This document shows, one piece after another, positions 16,396 through 23,426 of a stretch of DNA of 44,978 bases; the first letter of the stretch is position 1, and every line of letters starts with the position of its first letter. A program made the position numbers and the translations under genes. Source of the DNA: Oscillospiraceae bacterium (lineage in GTDB: Bacteria; Bacillota; Clostridia; Oscillospirales; CAG-272); assembly GCA_015063625.1 (NCBI GenBank), contig SVTT01000005.1, forward strand, positions 1-44,978. Reading direction: 5' to 3'. The notes beneath the pieces are model-generated. The model had not been told where the DNA came from. It searched no databases and saw nothing but the letters and a program-made list of their open reading frames with translations.

Positions 16396-18116
16396 GTGTT
16401 GAAAAAATTTCTCTTGCGGCGGCAAAGAAAAACGCCGTCGAGGGACTGTCCAATCATCCCGGTGCCGCTTCGCGTTACGGCACGGGCGGACTTTCCCCCA
16501 CAGAACTGAAGAAACGCTATGATAAGATGGCATGGATGCTGCTTGAAAAGCTCAACGAGCTGATCGATGCCATCAACGGAGAGGGGGGCGAGAGCCCGCT
16601 TCTCTCACAGTTGAAGACCGCCTTTGCGGATGAGAGTGACGAGCAGGAGCGTCGGACACTGTCGGCATTTTTGTTTGAGGTGGCAGAGCGCCTTCTTTTG
16701 CTGGAGCGCTCGGAGCAAAGGCTTTTGGATATGAACCGTGTGGTGACGGGGGACGTCGCCGCGCTACCCTGGTCGGGTGATTCCGCACGCTACGGCGAAT
16801 TTTCGGAGGATACCAATTACGGCATGGCGATCGCCCATCTGATGCGCGCCCTGCTTGGTGCGCTGCGCAGTGAGGGCGGCGACCCCGCGTTCAGCGAGCG
16901 CGTGCTTGCTGCGATCGCGGCATTGCGGCAGGAAAAGCTGGATCGGCAGGCGGCGGAGCACCGCCTGCTTCCCGAGGTCGGCGAAGGGGACGATGGAAAG
17001 GAGCTTTGCGTGGTAAGGGGAGCCTGGGCGGCAATGCCGCGCTCCGAAAAGGCGCAGATCTACGGCGTGTCGGGAATCGGCAAAAAAAGCGCCCTTGCAC
17101 GCACCGACGGTGCGGTCGGACTGACCTTTCAAAGGAGTGATCGGGGGCGCGTGATACAAAGTGATTTTGACACGAGATACCCCTGGTGCGATATCTGCGA
17201 GGTCACCGATCCCGCAGGCAATGTATTCGTGAAGATCCCCAAATTTTATTCCCGACTCACCGACCGTGGGGAGGAGGGCATCTCCCTGCAGATCTCGGGC
17301 AAGCGGCACAGCGGCTTTACCACCCTGTTCCGTGACGGAAAGGGGGGCGAGCTTGATTACGTGCTGGTCGGCAAGTATGTGGGCAGTTCCGACAGCACGC
17401 CCGATGGCAGTGCGGCGCTTTGCTCCAAGAGCGGAAGGGCCATCACGCGCAATATCAATATCGGCACGGCAAGGGCGCAGTGCCGCGCGTGGGGAGAGGG
17501 CTATTTGCAGTACGACTTCCTGATCCACAATATTTTGCAGCAGCTGTTTTTGGTGGAGTTTGCCACCGAGCATACGCAGAGCGTGATGCAGGGCGTTTCC
17601 TGTGGCGAGGAAAAGCCAACGGGCACCACCGATGGGATCACGACCCCGAGCGGACAGGTGTCGGACGATCGGAACGGAGACTGCAGGTACCGCGGCATCG
17701 AGGGACCTTGGGGCAACGGCTGCATCTTTTGCGACGGCCTCAAAACTGCCATTGTCGCTCGTGAGGGGGGCGGTAGTGCCACGGTGATCGCTCTTTGCGA
17801 GGACCCCGCGCTTTACGGTGCATCCTATCAGCCGAGGGAGGCGCTGCTGCCCGCGGGCTCGGGCTGGGTCGGGCTTGGCGCGGTGGGCGATCTGCTCTAC
17901 CCCGCAAGGGTGCTTTCGACGGTCGGGGAAAGCACCTGTCGGGACTATCTTTGGGCAATTCAAAGGGCGGATCAGATCCTCTATGTCGGCGGTGCATGGC
18001 GCACCGATGAGCAGCCCGGGCTTTTCTTTTACGGGCTTGATTACGGCAATAGCGCCGCGACTGCGACGATCGGTGCCCGACTTTGCTACAAGCCAACGGG
18101 AGGAGGAGTGTTATGA
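16392..18116 (+). CDS. Tail fibre / receptor-binding protein with C-type-lectin-like end
   Basis: A 574-aa protein. Residues 1-50 (LSNHPGAASRYGTGGLSP...) are almost the same as in the next gene and probably anchor both to the particle. Residues 50-220 are helical. From about 250 there is a beta domain seen in phage tropism proteins (PWCDICEVTDPAGNVFVKIPKFY). The last 50 residues, YVGGAW (531-536), PGLFFYGL (542-549) and IGARLCYK (560-567), match the C-type-lectin fold ends that diversity-generating retroelements vary. No reverse transcriptase or template repeat is in the window. The start overlaps the upstream stop. Confidence 0.7.
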   Translation: MSVEKISLAAAKKNAVEGLSNHPGAASRYGTGGLSPTELKKRYDKMAWMLLEKLNELIDAINGEGGESPLLSQLKTAFADESDEQERRTLSAFLFEVAERLLLLERSEQRLLDMNRVVTGDVAALPWSGDSARYGEFSEDTNYGMAIAHLMRALLGALRSEGGDPAFSERVLAAIAALRQEKLDRQAAEHRLLPEVGEGDDGKELCVVRGAWAAMPRSEKAQIYGVSGIGKKSALARTDGAVGLTFQRSDRGRVIQSDFDTRYPWCDICEVTDPAGNVFVKIPKFYSRLTDRGEEGISLQISGKRHSGFTTLFRDGKGGELDYVLVGKYVGSSDSTPDGSAALCSKSGRAITRNINIGTARAQCRAWGEGYLQYDFLIHNILQQLFLVEFATEHTQSVMQGVSCGEEKPTGTTDGITTPSGQVSDDRNGDCRYRGIEGPWGNGCIFCDGLKTAIVAREGGGSATVIALCEDPALYGASYQPREALLPAGSGWVGLGAVGDLLYPARVLSTVGESTCRDYLWAIQRADQILYVGGAWRTDEQPGLFFYGLDYGNSAATATIGARLCYKPTGGGVL

Positions 18117-18604
18117 GTCTTGAAAGGATCTCGAGTGAGGCGGTGATCGCCCGATCGGTGGAGAGCCTGTCCAATCACCCGGGTGCGGCATCCCGCTACG
18201 GCACGGGCGGACTTTCGCCCACGGCGCTCAAGCGCCAATACGATGCGCTGGCAAGGCTTTGCATCGACAAGATCAACGAGCTGATCGACGCCATCAAGGG
18301 AGAGAACGGGCAAAGTCCCATTCTTCTTGAGATCAAGACGGCGTTCGGGGACGGGTTTGATGAGGGCGACCGTCTCTCGCTTGCCGAATTTCTCATGCGT
18401 GTTTACGCAGGAGAGTATGGTGCGGGCGAGGGAAGCACGAGTGTGCTTTATCGCTTTGGCAACGGACTTCGCTTTGATCTTGACAGCGGCACACTTTCGC
18501 TCGATACCGCAGAGCATATGGAGGAGGGCTGCGAGAAGCCCGTAACGTCGGGGGCGGTGTTTGCCGTGCTCGGCGACATCCGTGCGCTGCTTGCCACCAT
18601 TTAG
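18113..18604 (+). CDS. Second fibre/baseplate protein sharing the anchor domain
   Basis: A 163-aa protein whose first 45 residues repeat those of the preceding fibre (SLERIS..., LSNHPGAASRYGTGGLSPT). The DNA is also close, which shows duplication. The middle is a short beta segment (LRFDLDSGTLSLD) and the end, KPVTSGAVFAVLGDIRALL, is common in phage tail proteins. It starts with ATGA overlap and a strong ggaggagg site. It may be an accessory or shortened fibre that competes for the same socket. Confidence 0.7.
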   Translation: MSLERISSEAVIARSVESLSNHPGAASRYGTGGLSPTALKRQYDALARLCIDKINELIDAIKGENGQSPILLEIKTAFGDGFDEGDRLSLAEFLMRVYAGEYGAGEGSTSVLYRFGNGLRFDLDSGTLSLDTAEHMEEGCEKPVTSGAVFAVLGDIRALLATI

Positions 18605-18607
18605 ACA

Positions 18608-18648
18608 AAAAGGGGGGATCCGAATTCGGATAACTCCCTCTTGCAAAA
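18608..18648 (+). repeat. Short relative of the extragenic repeat inside the phage-like operon
   Basis: A 14-bp palindrome atccgaattcggat (18618-18631) runs into actccctcttgc (18633-18644), the same terminal sequence as in the 230-bp repeats at 207-226 and near 38350-38400. It sits between two structural genes, before a ribosome site, as the larger copies also do. Confidence 0.6.
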
Positions 18649-18669
18649 CAGAAAGGAAAGGAGAAGTAT

Positions 18670-19911
18670 ATGGCACAAGTAACAGAGCAGATCGCGACAC
18701 AGATCGACAATCTGCGTCAGTGGCGAGACGTCCTGCGGGATACGCTGGTATCCTTCGGCGTCGCCAACAGTGAGGATACGCTGGGTGCACTGGTGGAGAT
18801 CGTTGCCGCCATGCGTAACAACGGCGCCGTCAATATCGCCGTCAAGGAGGGGGATTCCTATACCATTCCCGCAGGCTATCACGACGGCACGGGCGTCGTG
18901 ATCGCGCAGACCGACCCCGAGGGGGATTATGAGCGCTATCAGCTGCAAAGCAAGAGCGTGACACCCACCAAATCGGCGCAGAGCGTGGCGCCCGACGACG
19001 GCTTTTACGGGCTTTCCGGCGTGACGGTGCAAAAGATCCCCGATGCCTATCAGGATGTCAGCAAGGTGACTGCCACCGCCCCTGACGTGTTGGCGGGAAA
19101 GATCGTGGTCACGGCGGGAGGCGCGGTCATCACGGGCAGTATGAAAAATCATCAAGGCATGAACAGAATCCTGACAAATAACGAGAAGAGCTTTACCATC
19201 CCGGAGGGCTATCACACCGGCACAGGTGAGGTCAAGATCATGACAGAGGAGCGTGACGTGATCCCCACCGAGAGTGTGCAGGAGATCCTTCCCGATGCCA
19301 TTCACGTTCTGAGCAAGGTTACGGTGGAGGCGATCCCCGCAACCTATGCCAATACCTCCGCTGCCACACTCAGCACCGAGGATCTGCTGTCGGGCAAGGT
19401 CGCCTTCGGCACGCAGTCGGATGCCGAGAGTGGCGAGCAGGTTGCTGTCAAGCTGATCGGCACTATGGTCAATCGGGGCGCTTATCTGGGCGAGATGGAT
19501 GGCATCAGCGAGGACAGCTATACCATTCCGAAGGGCTATCACGACGGAAACGGCAGGATCAAGCTGACCTCCGCCATTGCCGATGCGCTCGCGGAGATCG
19601 TGGGCGCTGCACCCACCGTAGAGAGCGGGGAGTGTTACGTGCTCTTCAAGCAGGGGTGGACAAATACCGATAAGCTGGACGTCTATGTGGACGATCAGTT
19701 CATCGGCACCTCGGATATGGTGAGCGGAATCTATTACGGTAAGCATGTGAGGATCTCGGGTAATGTTCCCTACGGCAAGGTCAACATGGTGTCCAACGCC
19801 GACTTTACGGTCAGCTCCACCACGCGGGACGATTACGTTTCCTACGACATTGTCGTTGAAGCCGATCTTGTGAAAAACACCTTGGTCGAGTATCTGAGGC
19901 TGGAGGCATGA
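18670..19911 (+). CDS. Repeat-containing tail fibre-like protein
   Basis: A 413-aa protein. The N-terminal helix (TEQIATQIDNLRQWRDVLRDTL) is followed by three copies of an IP-GYH motif: YTIPAGYHDGTG (64-75), FTIPEGYHTGTG (175-186) and YTIPKGYHDGNG (284-295). They lie in units of about 110 residues that also repeat V-PT-S-Q...LS-VTV--IP-AY. The C-terminal 100 residues form a beta domain. Such repeats are common in Firmicute phage appendage proteins of unknown fold. A fibre or receptor-contact role is inferred from position and repeats. Confidence 0.65.
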   Translation: MAQVTEQIATQIDNLRQWRDVLRDTLVSFGVANSEDTLGALVEIVAAMRNNGAVNIAVKEGDSYTIPAGYHDGTGVVIAQTDPEGDYERYQLQSKSVTPTKSAQSVAPDDGFYGLSGVTVQKIPDAYQDVSKVTATAPDVLAGKIVVTAGGAVITGSMKNHQGMNRILTNNEKSFTIPEGYHTGTGEVKIMTEERDVIPTESVQEILPDAIHVLSKVTVEAIPATYANTSAATLSTEDLLSGKVAFGTQSDAESGEQVAVKLIGTMVNRGAYLGEMDGISEDSYTIPKGYHDGNGRIKLTSAIADALAEIVGAAPTVESGECYVLFKQGWTNTDKLDVYVDDQFIGTSDMVSGIYYGKHVRISGNVPYGKVNMVSNADFTVSSTTRDDYVSYDIVVEADLVKNTLVEYLRLEA

Positions 19912-19912
19912 T

Positions 19913-20344
19913 ATGGGAACGGGAGAGCTGCTCAATACGCTTCGACAAAATCTGGATCGTGCCTTTGAACGGATTCGGGCGCGCGGCGTGTATGTGCCAG
20001 CGGGTGTGAATAGCTTCGACCTTCCGTTGTTGATCGATCAGATCGGTCTGAAGGATCTGCCCGGTTATATCGTCACATTTTCGGTGGCAGCGTGCTATTT
20101 TATCCAGAATAACGACATCGGCGTGCGTATCGACGGTGTCGACATCACGCCCGACGCGACGGACAGCTACCGCTGCGATACCGTCTGCTTTTATCTTAAG
20201 AACGGGCAGGAAAATCCGTTGGTCCTGGATGGGGATATCTATTGCAATGGCGACTCCTTCATTTGGAACCTTTACGAATTTGTGCCCGGTCAAACCATGG
20301 AGCTGACGGGGAACAGCTGGTTTAAAAACATCTATTTTAAATAA
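19913..20344 (+). CDS. Small particle protein, unknown
   Basis: A 143-aa protein beginning 2 nt after the upstream stop. It opens with a helix (ELLNTLRQNLDRAFERIRARG), then a beta-rich part with several Cys and aromatic residues (FSVAACYFIQNNDIGVRIDGVDITPDA). The helical start resembles that of the preceding fibre-like protein, so it may be a second appendage subunit. No family is recognised. Confidence 0.55.
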   Translation: MGTGELLNTLRQNLDRAFERIRARGVYVPAGVNSFDLPLLIDQIGLKDLPGYIVTFSVAACYFIQNNDIGVRIDGVDITPDATDSYRCDTVCFYLKNGQENPLVLDGDIYCNGDSFIWNLYEFVPGQTMELTGNSWFKNIYFK

Positions 20345-20364
20345 AAAACAGGAAAGGAGAAGCT

Positions 20365-20730
20365 ATGACAGTCATGAAATTGCCCTGCGGCTTCGTGTGG
20401 CGCAGGGAGCAGCGTGTGCGACTCCCCTTGCGCGTCACGGTGCGCGGGGGTGAGGCAAAGGAGATGCAGGTCAACGGAAGGGTGCTCTTGCCCCTTGACG
20501 ATGACGGCGCCTTTTTGCTCGATCGCACGGTGCTGCGTGACGGCATCAATTACATTCTGCTGGACGGCATTGAGTGTGAGGCTTTGCGTGTGCAGGGGGA
20601 CGTGGCTTGCCCTGCGGGCTTTTCGCCCCGCGATCTGCTTTCGCTTGCCGTGCTGATCGATCGGCAGGAGAAGCGCATTGCCGTGCTGGAGGAGGCACTG
20701 CAAAAAACCAAAAAGGATTGGTTGATCTGA
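20365..20730 (+). CDS. Small beta-domain plus coiled-coil protein, unknown
   Basis: A 121-aa protein. Residues 1-80 are predicted beta strands (RVRLPLRVTVRGGEAKEMQVNG, GAFLLDRTVLRDGINYILLDG), and the end is a short coiled coil (LAVLIDRQEKRIAVLEEALQKTKKDW). Proteins of this plan often follow fibre genes in Firmicute phages. It has an aaaggag site. Function is unknown; a chaperone or linker for appendages is possible. Confidence 0.55.
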   Translation: MTVMKLPCGFVWRREQRVRLPLRVTVRGGEAKEMQVNGRVLLPLDDDGAFLLDRTVLRDGINYILLDGIECEALRVQGDVACPAGFSPRDLLSLAVLIDRQEKRIAVLEEALQKTKKDWLI

Positions 20731-20745
20731 GGAAAGGAGAATACT

Positions 20746-21459
20746 ATGACAAGGAAAAAAAGAATTGCGGCGTCGGTCTTGCTGTTGCTGCTGTTCACAC
20801 TGCTGGCGTCGCTCCCGGTGCTTGCCGCCGAGGGATCGGTCGGCGAGACACCGACGGAGGGGATGCTCCCGATCCCCGAGGAGCAAATGCACGAGGAGCA
20901 GAGCCGCGGAGAGGATGCGGCGATGAGCTTGACGGAGGAGATCATGGCGTATGTGACCGAGCACGCCTCGGGGATCGTGGTGGCGCTTTCCGCGCTTTGG
21001 GCGGTCTTCCCCAAGGTGGGCGGTCTTGCCGTGCTCATCGACGTGTTCAAAAAGATCAAGAGCTATTTTGATGACGAGCATAACAAGCAGTCGATCTACA
21101 ATGTGATCGCGGGCAACGCCGATGCGATGTCTCGCTTTATGAACGACGTCTATCCCATGGTGGAGGAGATCGCACGGGGAGAAAAAACGGTTTCCGCATG
21201 CGTTGCCGAGCTGCAAAGCTCGGCACAGGAGCAGAAAAAGCTGCGTGCCGCCCTGCTTGCCTGCCGTGATGCCACGGCGCTGATGGCAAAGGAGTTTTGT
21301 GATCTTATTTCGATCTCCACCACCGTCAGCGAAAAGAAAAAGGCGGAGCTGGAGGGAGAATGGATGAATGCAAACAAGCGGATCGAGGCGGCGGTGGCGG
21401 AGATCGTCGGAGAAAGCGAGAGGGCATATGACGGCGAAACGCAAGGCGTTGCTTCTTGA
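20746..21459 (+). CDS. Exported/membrane protein with coiled coil, unknown
   Basis: A 237-aa protein with a clear signal peptide (KKRIAASVLLLLLFTLLASLPVLA, cleavage probably before AEG), an acidic linker, one hydrophobic segment (about residues 75-105) and a long charged helical region to the end. It is the first of three consecutive membrane proteins that close the phage-like operon, where lysis genes usually stand. No hydrolase motif is present. It could anchor or help release particles, but this is a guess from position. Confidence 0.6.
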   Translation: MTRKKRIAASVLLLLLFTLLASLPVLAAEGSVGETPTEGMLPIPEEQMHEEQSRGEDAAMSLTEEIMAYVTEHASGIVVALSALWAVFPKVGGLAVLIDVFKKIKSYFDDEHNKQSIYNVIAGNADAMSRFMNDVYPMVEEIARGEKTVSACVAELQSSAQEQKKLRAALLACRDATALMAKEFCDLISISTTVSEKKKAELEGEWMNANKRIEAAVAEIVGESERAYDGETQGVAS

Positions 21460-21817
21460 TCTGACGGGTGCGGGGGTGTCCTTCCTGGCACCCACCGTGG
21501 CGGCGGTGGTGGAATTTCCCCGTGCCGAGGAGGCGCTTCAAGCCTCGGGCGGTGGGCTTGCGGGGTTGCTTCGGATGTCCTCGGCGGCATTCGCCGTTGC
21601 CCTTGTGCTGCTGCTTCTTACCTGCTGGCGATTTGTGGCGCATCGGCTGAAGCTGCCACGCAGCGGATTTATACTGTCGGGGGCACTATTTTTGCTGGCG
21701 CACGGGGTCGAGCCGCTGATCCACAGCTTCAAGATCATCATGTTCTGGTCGATGCTGGGATGCGGCGTCGCTACCGTCCTTTATGCCCTTTCGGATCGCT
21801 TGAAGAGGGAGGTGTGA
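21428..21817 (+). CDS. Small multi-spanning membrane protein, holin-like by position
   Basis: A 129-aa protein with about three hydrophobic segments (residues about 12-30, 48-72 and 78-118) and a basic C-terminus (SDRLKREV). It overlaps the upstream gene by 32 bases. Size, topology and place at the end of a particle operon fit a holin, but no holin family signature is recognised and no endolysin gene is near. Confidence 0.5.
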   Translation: MTAKRKALLLDLTGAGVSFLAPTVAAVVEFPRAEEALQASGGGLAGLLRMSSAAFAVALVLLLLTCWRFVAHRLKLPRSGFILSGALFLLAHGVEPLIHSFKIIMFWSMLGCGVATVLYALSDRLKREV

Positions 21818-21820
21818 TCG

Positions 21821-22759
21821 ATGGGGGAATACGGCTGGGATCAGAAAACGGGCGCGCCCGTATGCCGCGAAAACGGTTATATGAGCGTTGCCGAACGGAT
21901 CGAAACGGGAGGGGCGAGGCTGAAAAAGAGCATCGGGGATCATCTGAACACCTTTTCTCTGCTGGTGCTGGTGATCCTGCAGATCGCTGTGCCCTTTGTA
22001 ACGGCAGGGCTTCGCAATCCCTTTACGGCGGAATATCTGTTTTCTTCCATGTGCAACGTGGCGTCGACCCTGCTTGCCTACTATCTGTTCGTGCCCAATG
22101 GGAAGCACGATCGCATGCGCACCGAAAGCTATCTCGGGGCGGTGACAGCACACCGTGCGGCAAGCGAGCGCGTGCGGAGCGAGGGGCTGCTCTCTCGCTT
22201 CCGCACCTATTGCCGCGTGCGTGCGAGGGCGGAGGCGGCAGAGCTTTTTGAAGGTCGCCTGGAGGCACTGGAGAATGCGGGGGTGTCACGCGAGGTGTTT
22301 GAGGAGCACTACCGTTCGCTCGGGCGCCGTCGGCTTTTTGCGGCACGCTATCTGCACGGCGCGCTGACGGGCGAGCAGTACCGCATGGTGCTGCTTTGCC
22401 GCCGCACCGTAGCAGTGCGGCCCATCAGCCCGAACCTTCTCCTGACGGGCGCTGAAAGCGCACGGGTGAGCGATTCGGTGCGTGCCGACTCGTCATTTGA
22501 ACGGCGCGCCATGGCGACAAAGCCTCTTTTTTGCATTGCTTCGGTGCTGCTGCAATCGATCTTCGAGCTGGCAGGACGGGAGGAGCTTGATCCTTTTGTG
22601 ATGATCACCGGTATCGTCATCCGAGTGTTTCTTGTCTGTTGGGCATCGCTTGCGGGCTACCGAACGGGATTGCGCATCGTGCTTCATCGCACGGCAGATA
22701 TCGAGAACCGCACCGCCTTTCTCCATGAGTTTCTGGAGGAGATCGGGGAAAAGCCATAA
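21821..22759 (+). CDS. Membrane protein with central cytoplasmic domain, unknown
   Basis: A 312-aa protein. Two hydrophobic segments lie near residues 45-90 (LLVLVILQIAVPFVTAG, NVASTLLAYYLFVP), then comes a charged helical domain (about 95-220), then two further segments (CIASVLLQSIFELAG, MITGIVIRVFLVCWASLAGYRTG). The stop codon is followed at once by a terminator, so this is the last gene of the operon. It starts 3 nt after the previous stop. No family is recognised. Confidence 0.6.
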   Translation: MGEYGWDQKTGAPVCRENGYMSVAERIETGGARLKKSIGDHLNTFSLLVLVILQIAVPFVTAGLRNPFTAEYLFSSMCNVASTLLAYYLFVPNGKHDRMRTESYLGAVTAHRAASERVRSEGLLSRFRTYCRVRARAEAAELFEGRLEALENAGVSREVFEEHYRSLGRRRLFAARYLHGALTGEQYRMVLLCRRTVAVRPISPNLLLTGAESARVSDSVRADSSFERRAMATKPLFCIASVLLQSIFELAGREELDPFVMITGIVIRVFLVCWASLAGYRTGLRIVLHRTADIENRTAFLHEFLEEIGEKP

Positions 22760-22804
22760 AAAAATGCCGTTGCAGGCTTACCTGCAACGGCATGATCTTT
22801 TTTT
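22760..22804 (+). terminator. Terminator closing the phage-like operon
   Basis: A perfect 13-bp stem (22764-22776 with 22781-22793) is followed by a T-run. A run of A on its other side lets it also end the leftward gene at 22815. It therefore separates the structural operon from the regulatory switch. Confidence 0.93.
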
Positions 22805-22814
22805 GGGGGTACGG

Positions 22815-23132
22815 TCACTCCGAAAGATTGAGGTTGCGCGAGATCTCGTTCATGACGCCGCGGCGCATGGCGTAAAACTGATTTCTTCCACAATAGGCAA
22901 CCGTGTGCTCAAAGGGTAGGTTGTCGATCAGGGATTTTTTGATCTGCCCTCGGATGACGCGGTCGGGGCAGACCAGCAGCCCCTTGTCCACTGCCTCGTT
23001 GAGCCGTCGGTACTCGGCAAGCAACTCGGCACGACGGGGATTGCCTCGCTCACCTCTTCCGATCTCGGCGGCGCGGTCACCGTAGCCGTGACAAATGGAT
23101 TTGATCATGATCTTCGTGTGCTTGTTCATCAT
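22815..23132 (-). CDS. Small leftward regulator-like protein of the switch
   Basis: A 105-aa basic protein. It has an N-terminal helix, a GYGDRAAEIGRGERGNPRRAELLAEYRRLN stretch, and a C-terminal end LPFEHTVAYCGRNQFYAMRRGVMNEISRNL. That end recalls the helix-turn-helix end of phage late regulators of the ArpU/RinA kind, but the likeness is weak. The start at 23132 follows aaggagg; a longer frame would run through the operators. It is transcribed from a consensus promoter divergent from the S24 repressor. In phage logic the gene facing away from the repressor is the repressed effector, so it is a good candidate activator of the boxed promoters. Confidence 0.55.
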   Translation of the reverse strand: MMNKHTKIMIKSICHGYGDRAAEIGRGERGNPRRAELLAEYRRLNEAVDKGLLVCPDRVIRGQIKKSLIDNLPFEHTVAYCGRNQFYAMRRGVMNEISRNLNLSE

Positions 23133-23183
23133 ATCGTATACACCTCCTTGGTGGATCGGCCGTCTTGCGGCAATTGGGTTGTT

Positions 23184-23200
23184 GTGACTTGCCAAGTTAC
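23184..23200. promoter_or_regulatory. Operator-like palindrome O1
   Basis: gtgacttgccaagttac is a near-perfect 17-bp palindrome (gtNacttg-N-caagttac). It lies in the leader of the leftward transcript. It shares its half-site with palindromes at 23287 and 23325 and with the half-site in the repressor promoter at 23360. Confidence 0.7.
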
Positions 23201-23286
23201 CACGTCCGGTTGAAAATGCACCCTGTCGGTCGGACCGACGAGGCGTGGGGCTGACGCTTGATCGGTCTGCACAAGGGATACGGAGA

Positions 23287-23301
23287 TAACTTGTTAAGTT
23301 A
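23287..23301. promoter_or_regulatory. Operator-like palindrome O2
   Basis: taacttgttaagtta is a 15-bp near-palindrome sitting at the start-site region of the leftward promoter, where a bound repressor would block initiation. Confidence 0.7.
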
Positions 23302-23306
23302 CTGCG

Positions 23307-23335
23307 ATTATAGCACACCGAAAGTGACTTGTCAA
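23307..23335 (-). promoter_or_regulatory. Leftward promoter of the 105-aa gene
   Basis: On the minus strand TTGACA (23335-23330), a 17-nt spacer and TATAAT (23312-23307) match consensus exactly. The -35 lies inside operator O3 and the start region lies at O2. The resulting leader of about 165 nt contains O1 and a 15-bp palindrome at 23225-23239. Confidence 0.88.
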
Positions 23336-23339
23336 GTTA
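23325..23339. promoter_or_regulatory. Operator-like palindrome O3
   Basis: tgacttgtcaagtta is a near-perfect 15-bp palindrome covering the -35 of the leftward promoter. It is the best match of the set to the shared form tNacttg-N-caagtta. Confidence 0.75.
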
Positions 23340-23359
23340 TTTTGAAAAATTTTTTGAAA

Positions 23360-23397
23360 AACTTGACAACTGACAGTTTATGTGCTATCATGATAGC
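23360..23397 (+). promoter_or_regulatory. Repressor promoter with overlapping operator half-site
   Basis: TTGACA (23363-23368), a 17-nt spacer and TATCAT (23386-23391) drive the S24 gene. The sequence aacttgacaactga around the -35 is a diverged operator, suggesting autoregulation. The -10 also lies in a 14-bp palindrome gctatcatgatagc (23384-23397), possibly a site for another factor. Confidence 0.75.
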
Positions 23398-23426
23398 ATA
23401 AGCCCTACAAATAAGGAGAGCAAAAT

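Noticed and set aside
13228-16533. Leftward 1101-aa open frame opposite the nozzle-like gene
   Set aside because: It is the shadow of a GC-rich rightward gene: low-complexity Arg/His-rich translation, no ribosome site, and operon genes on the other strand continue across it.
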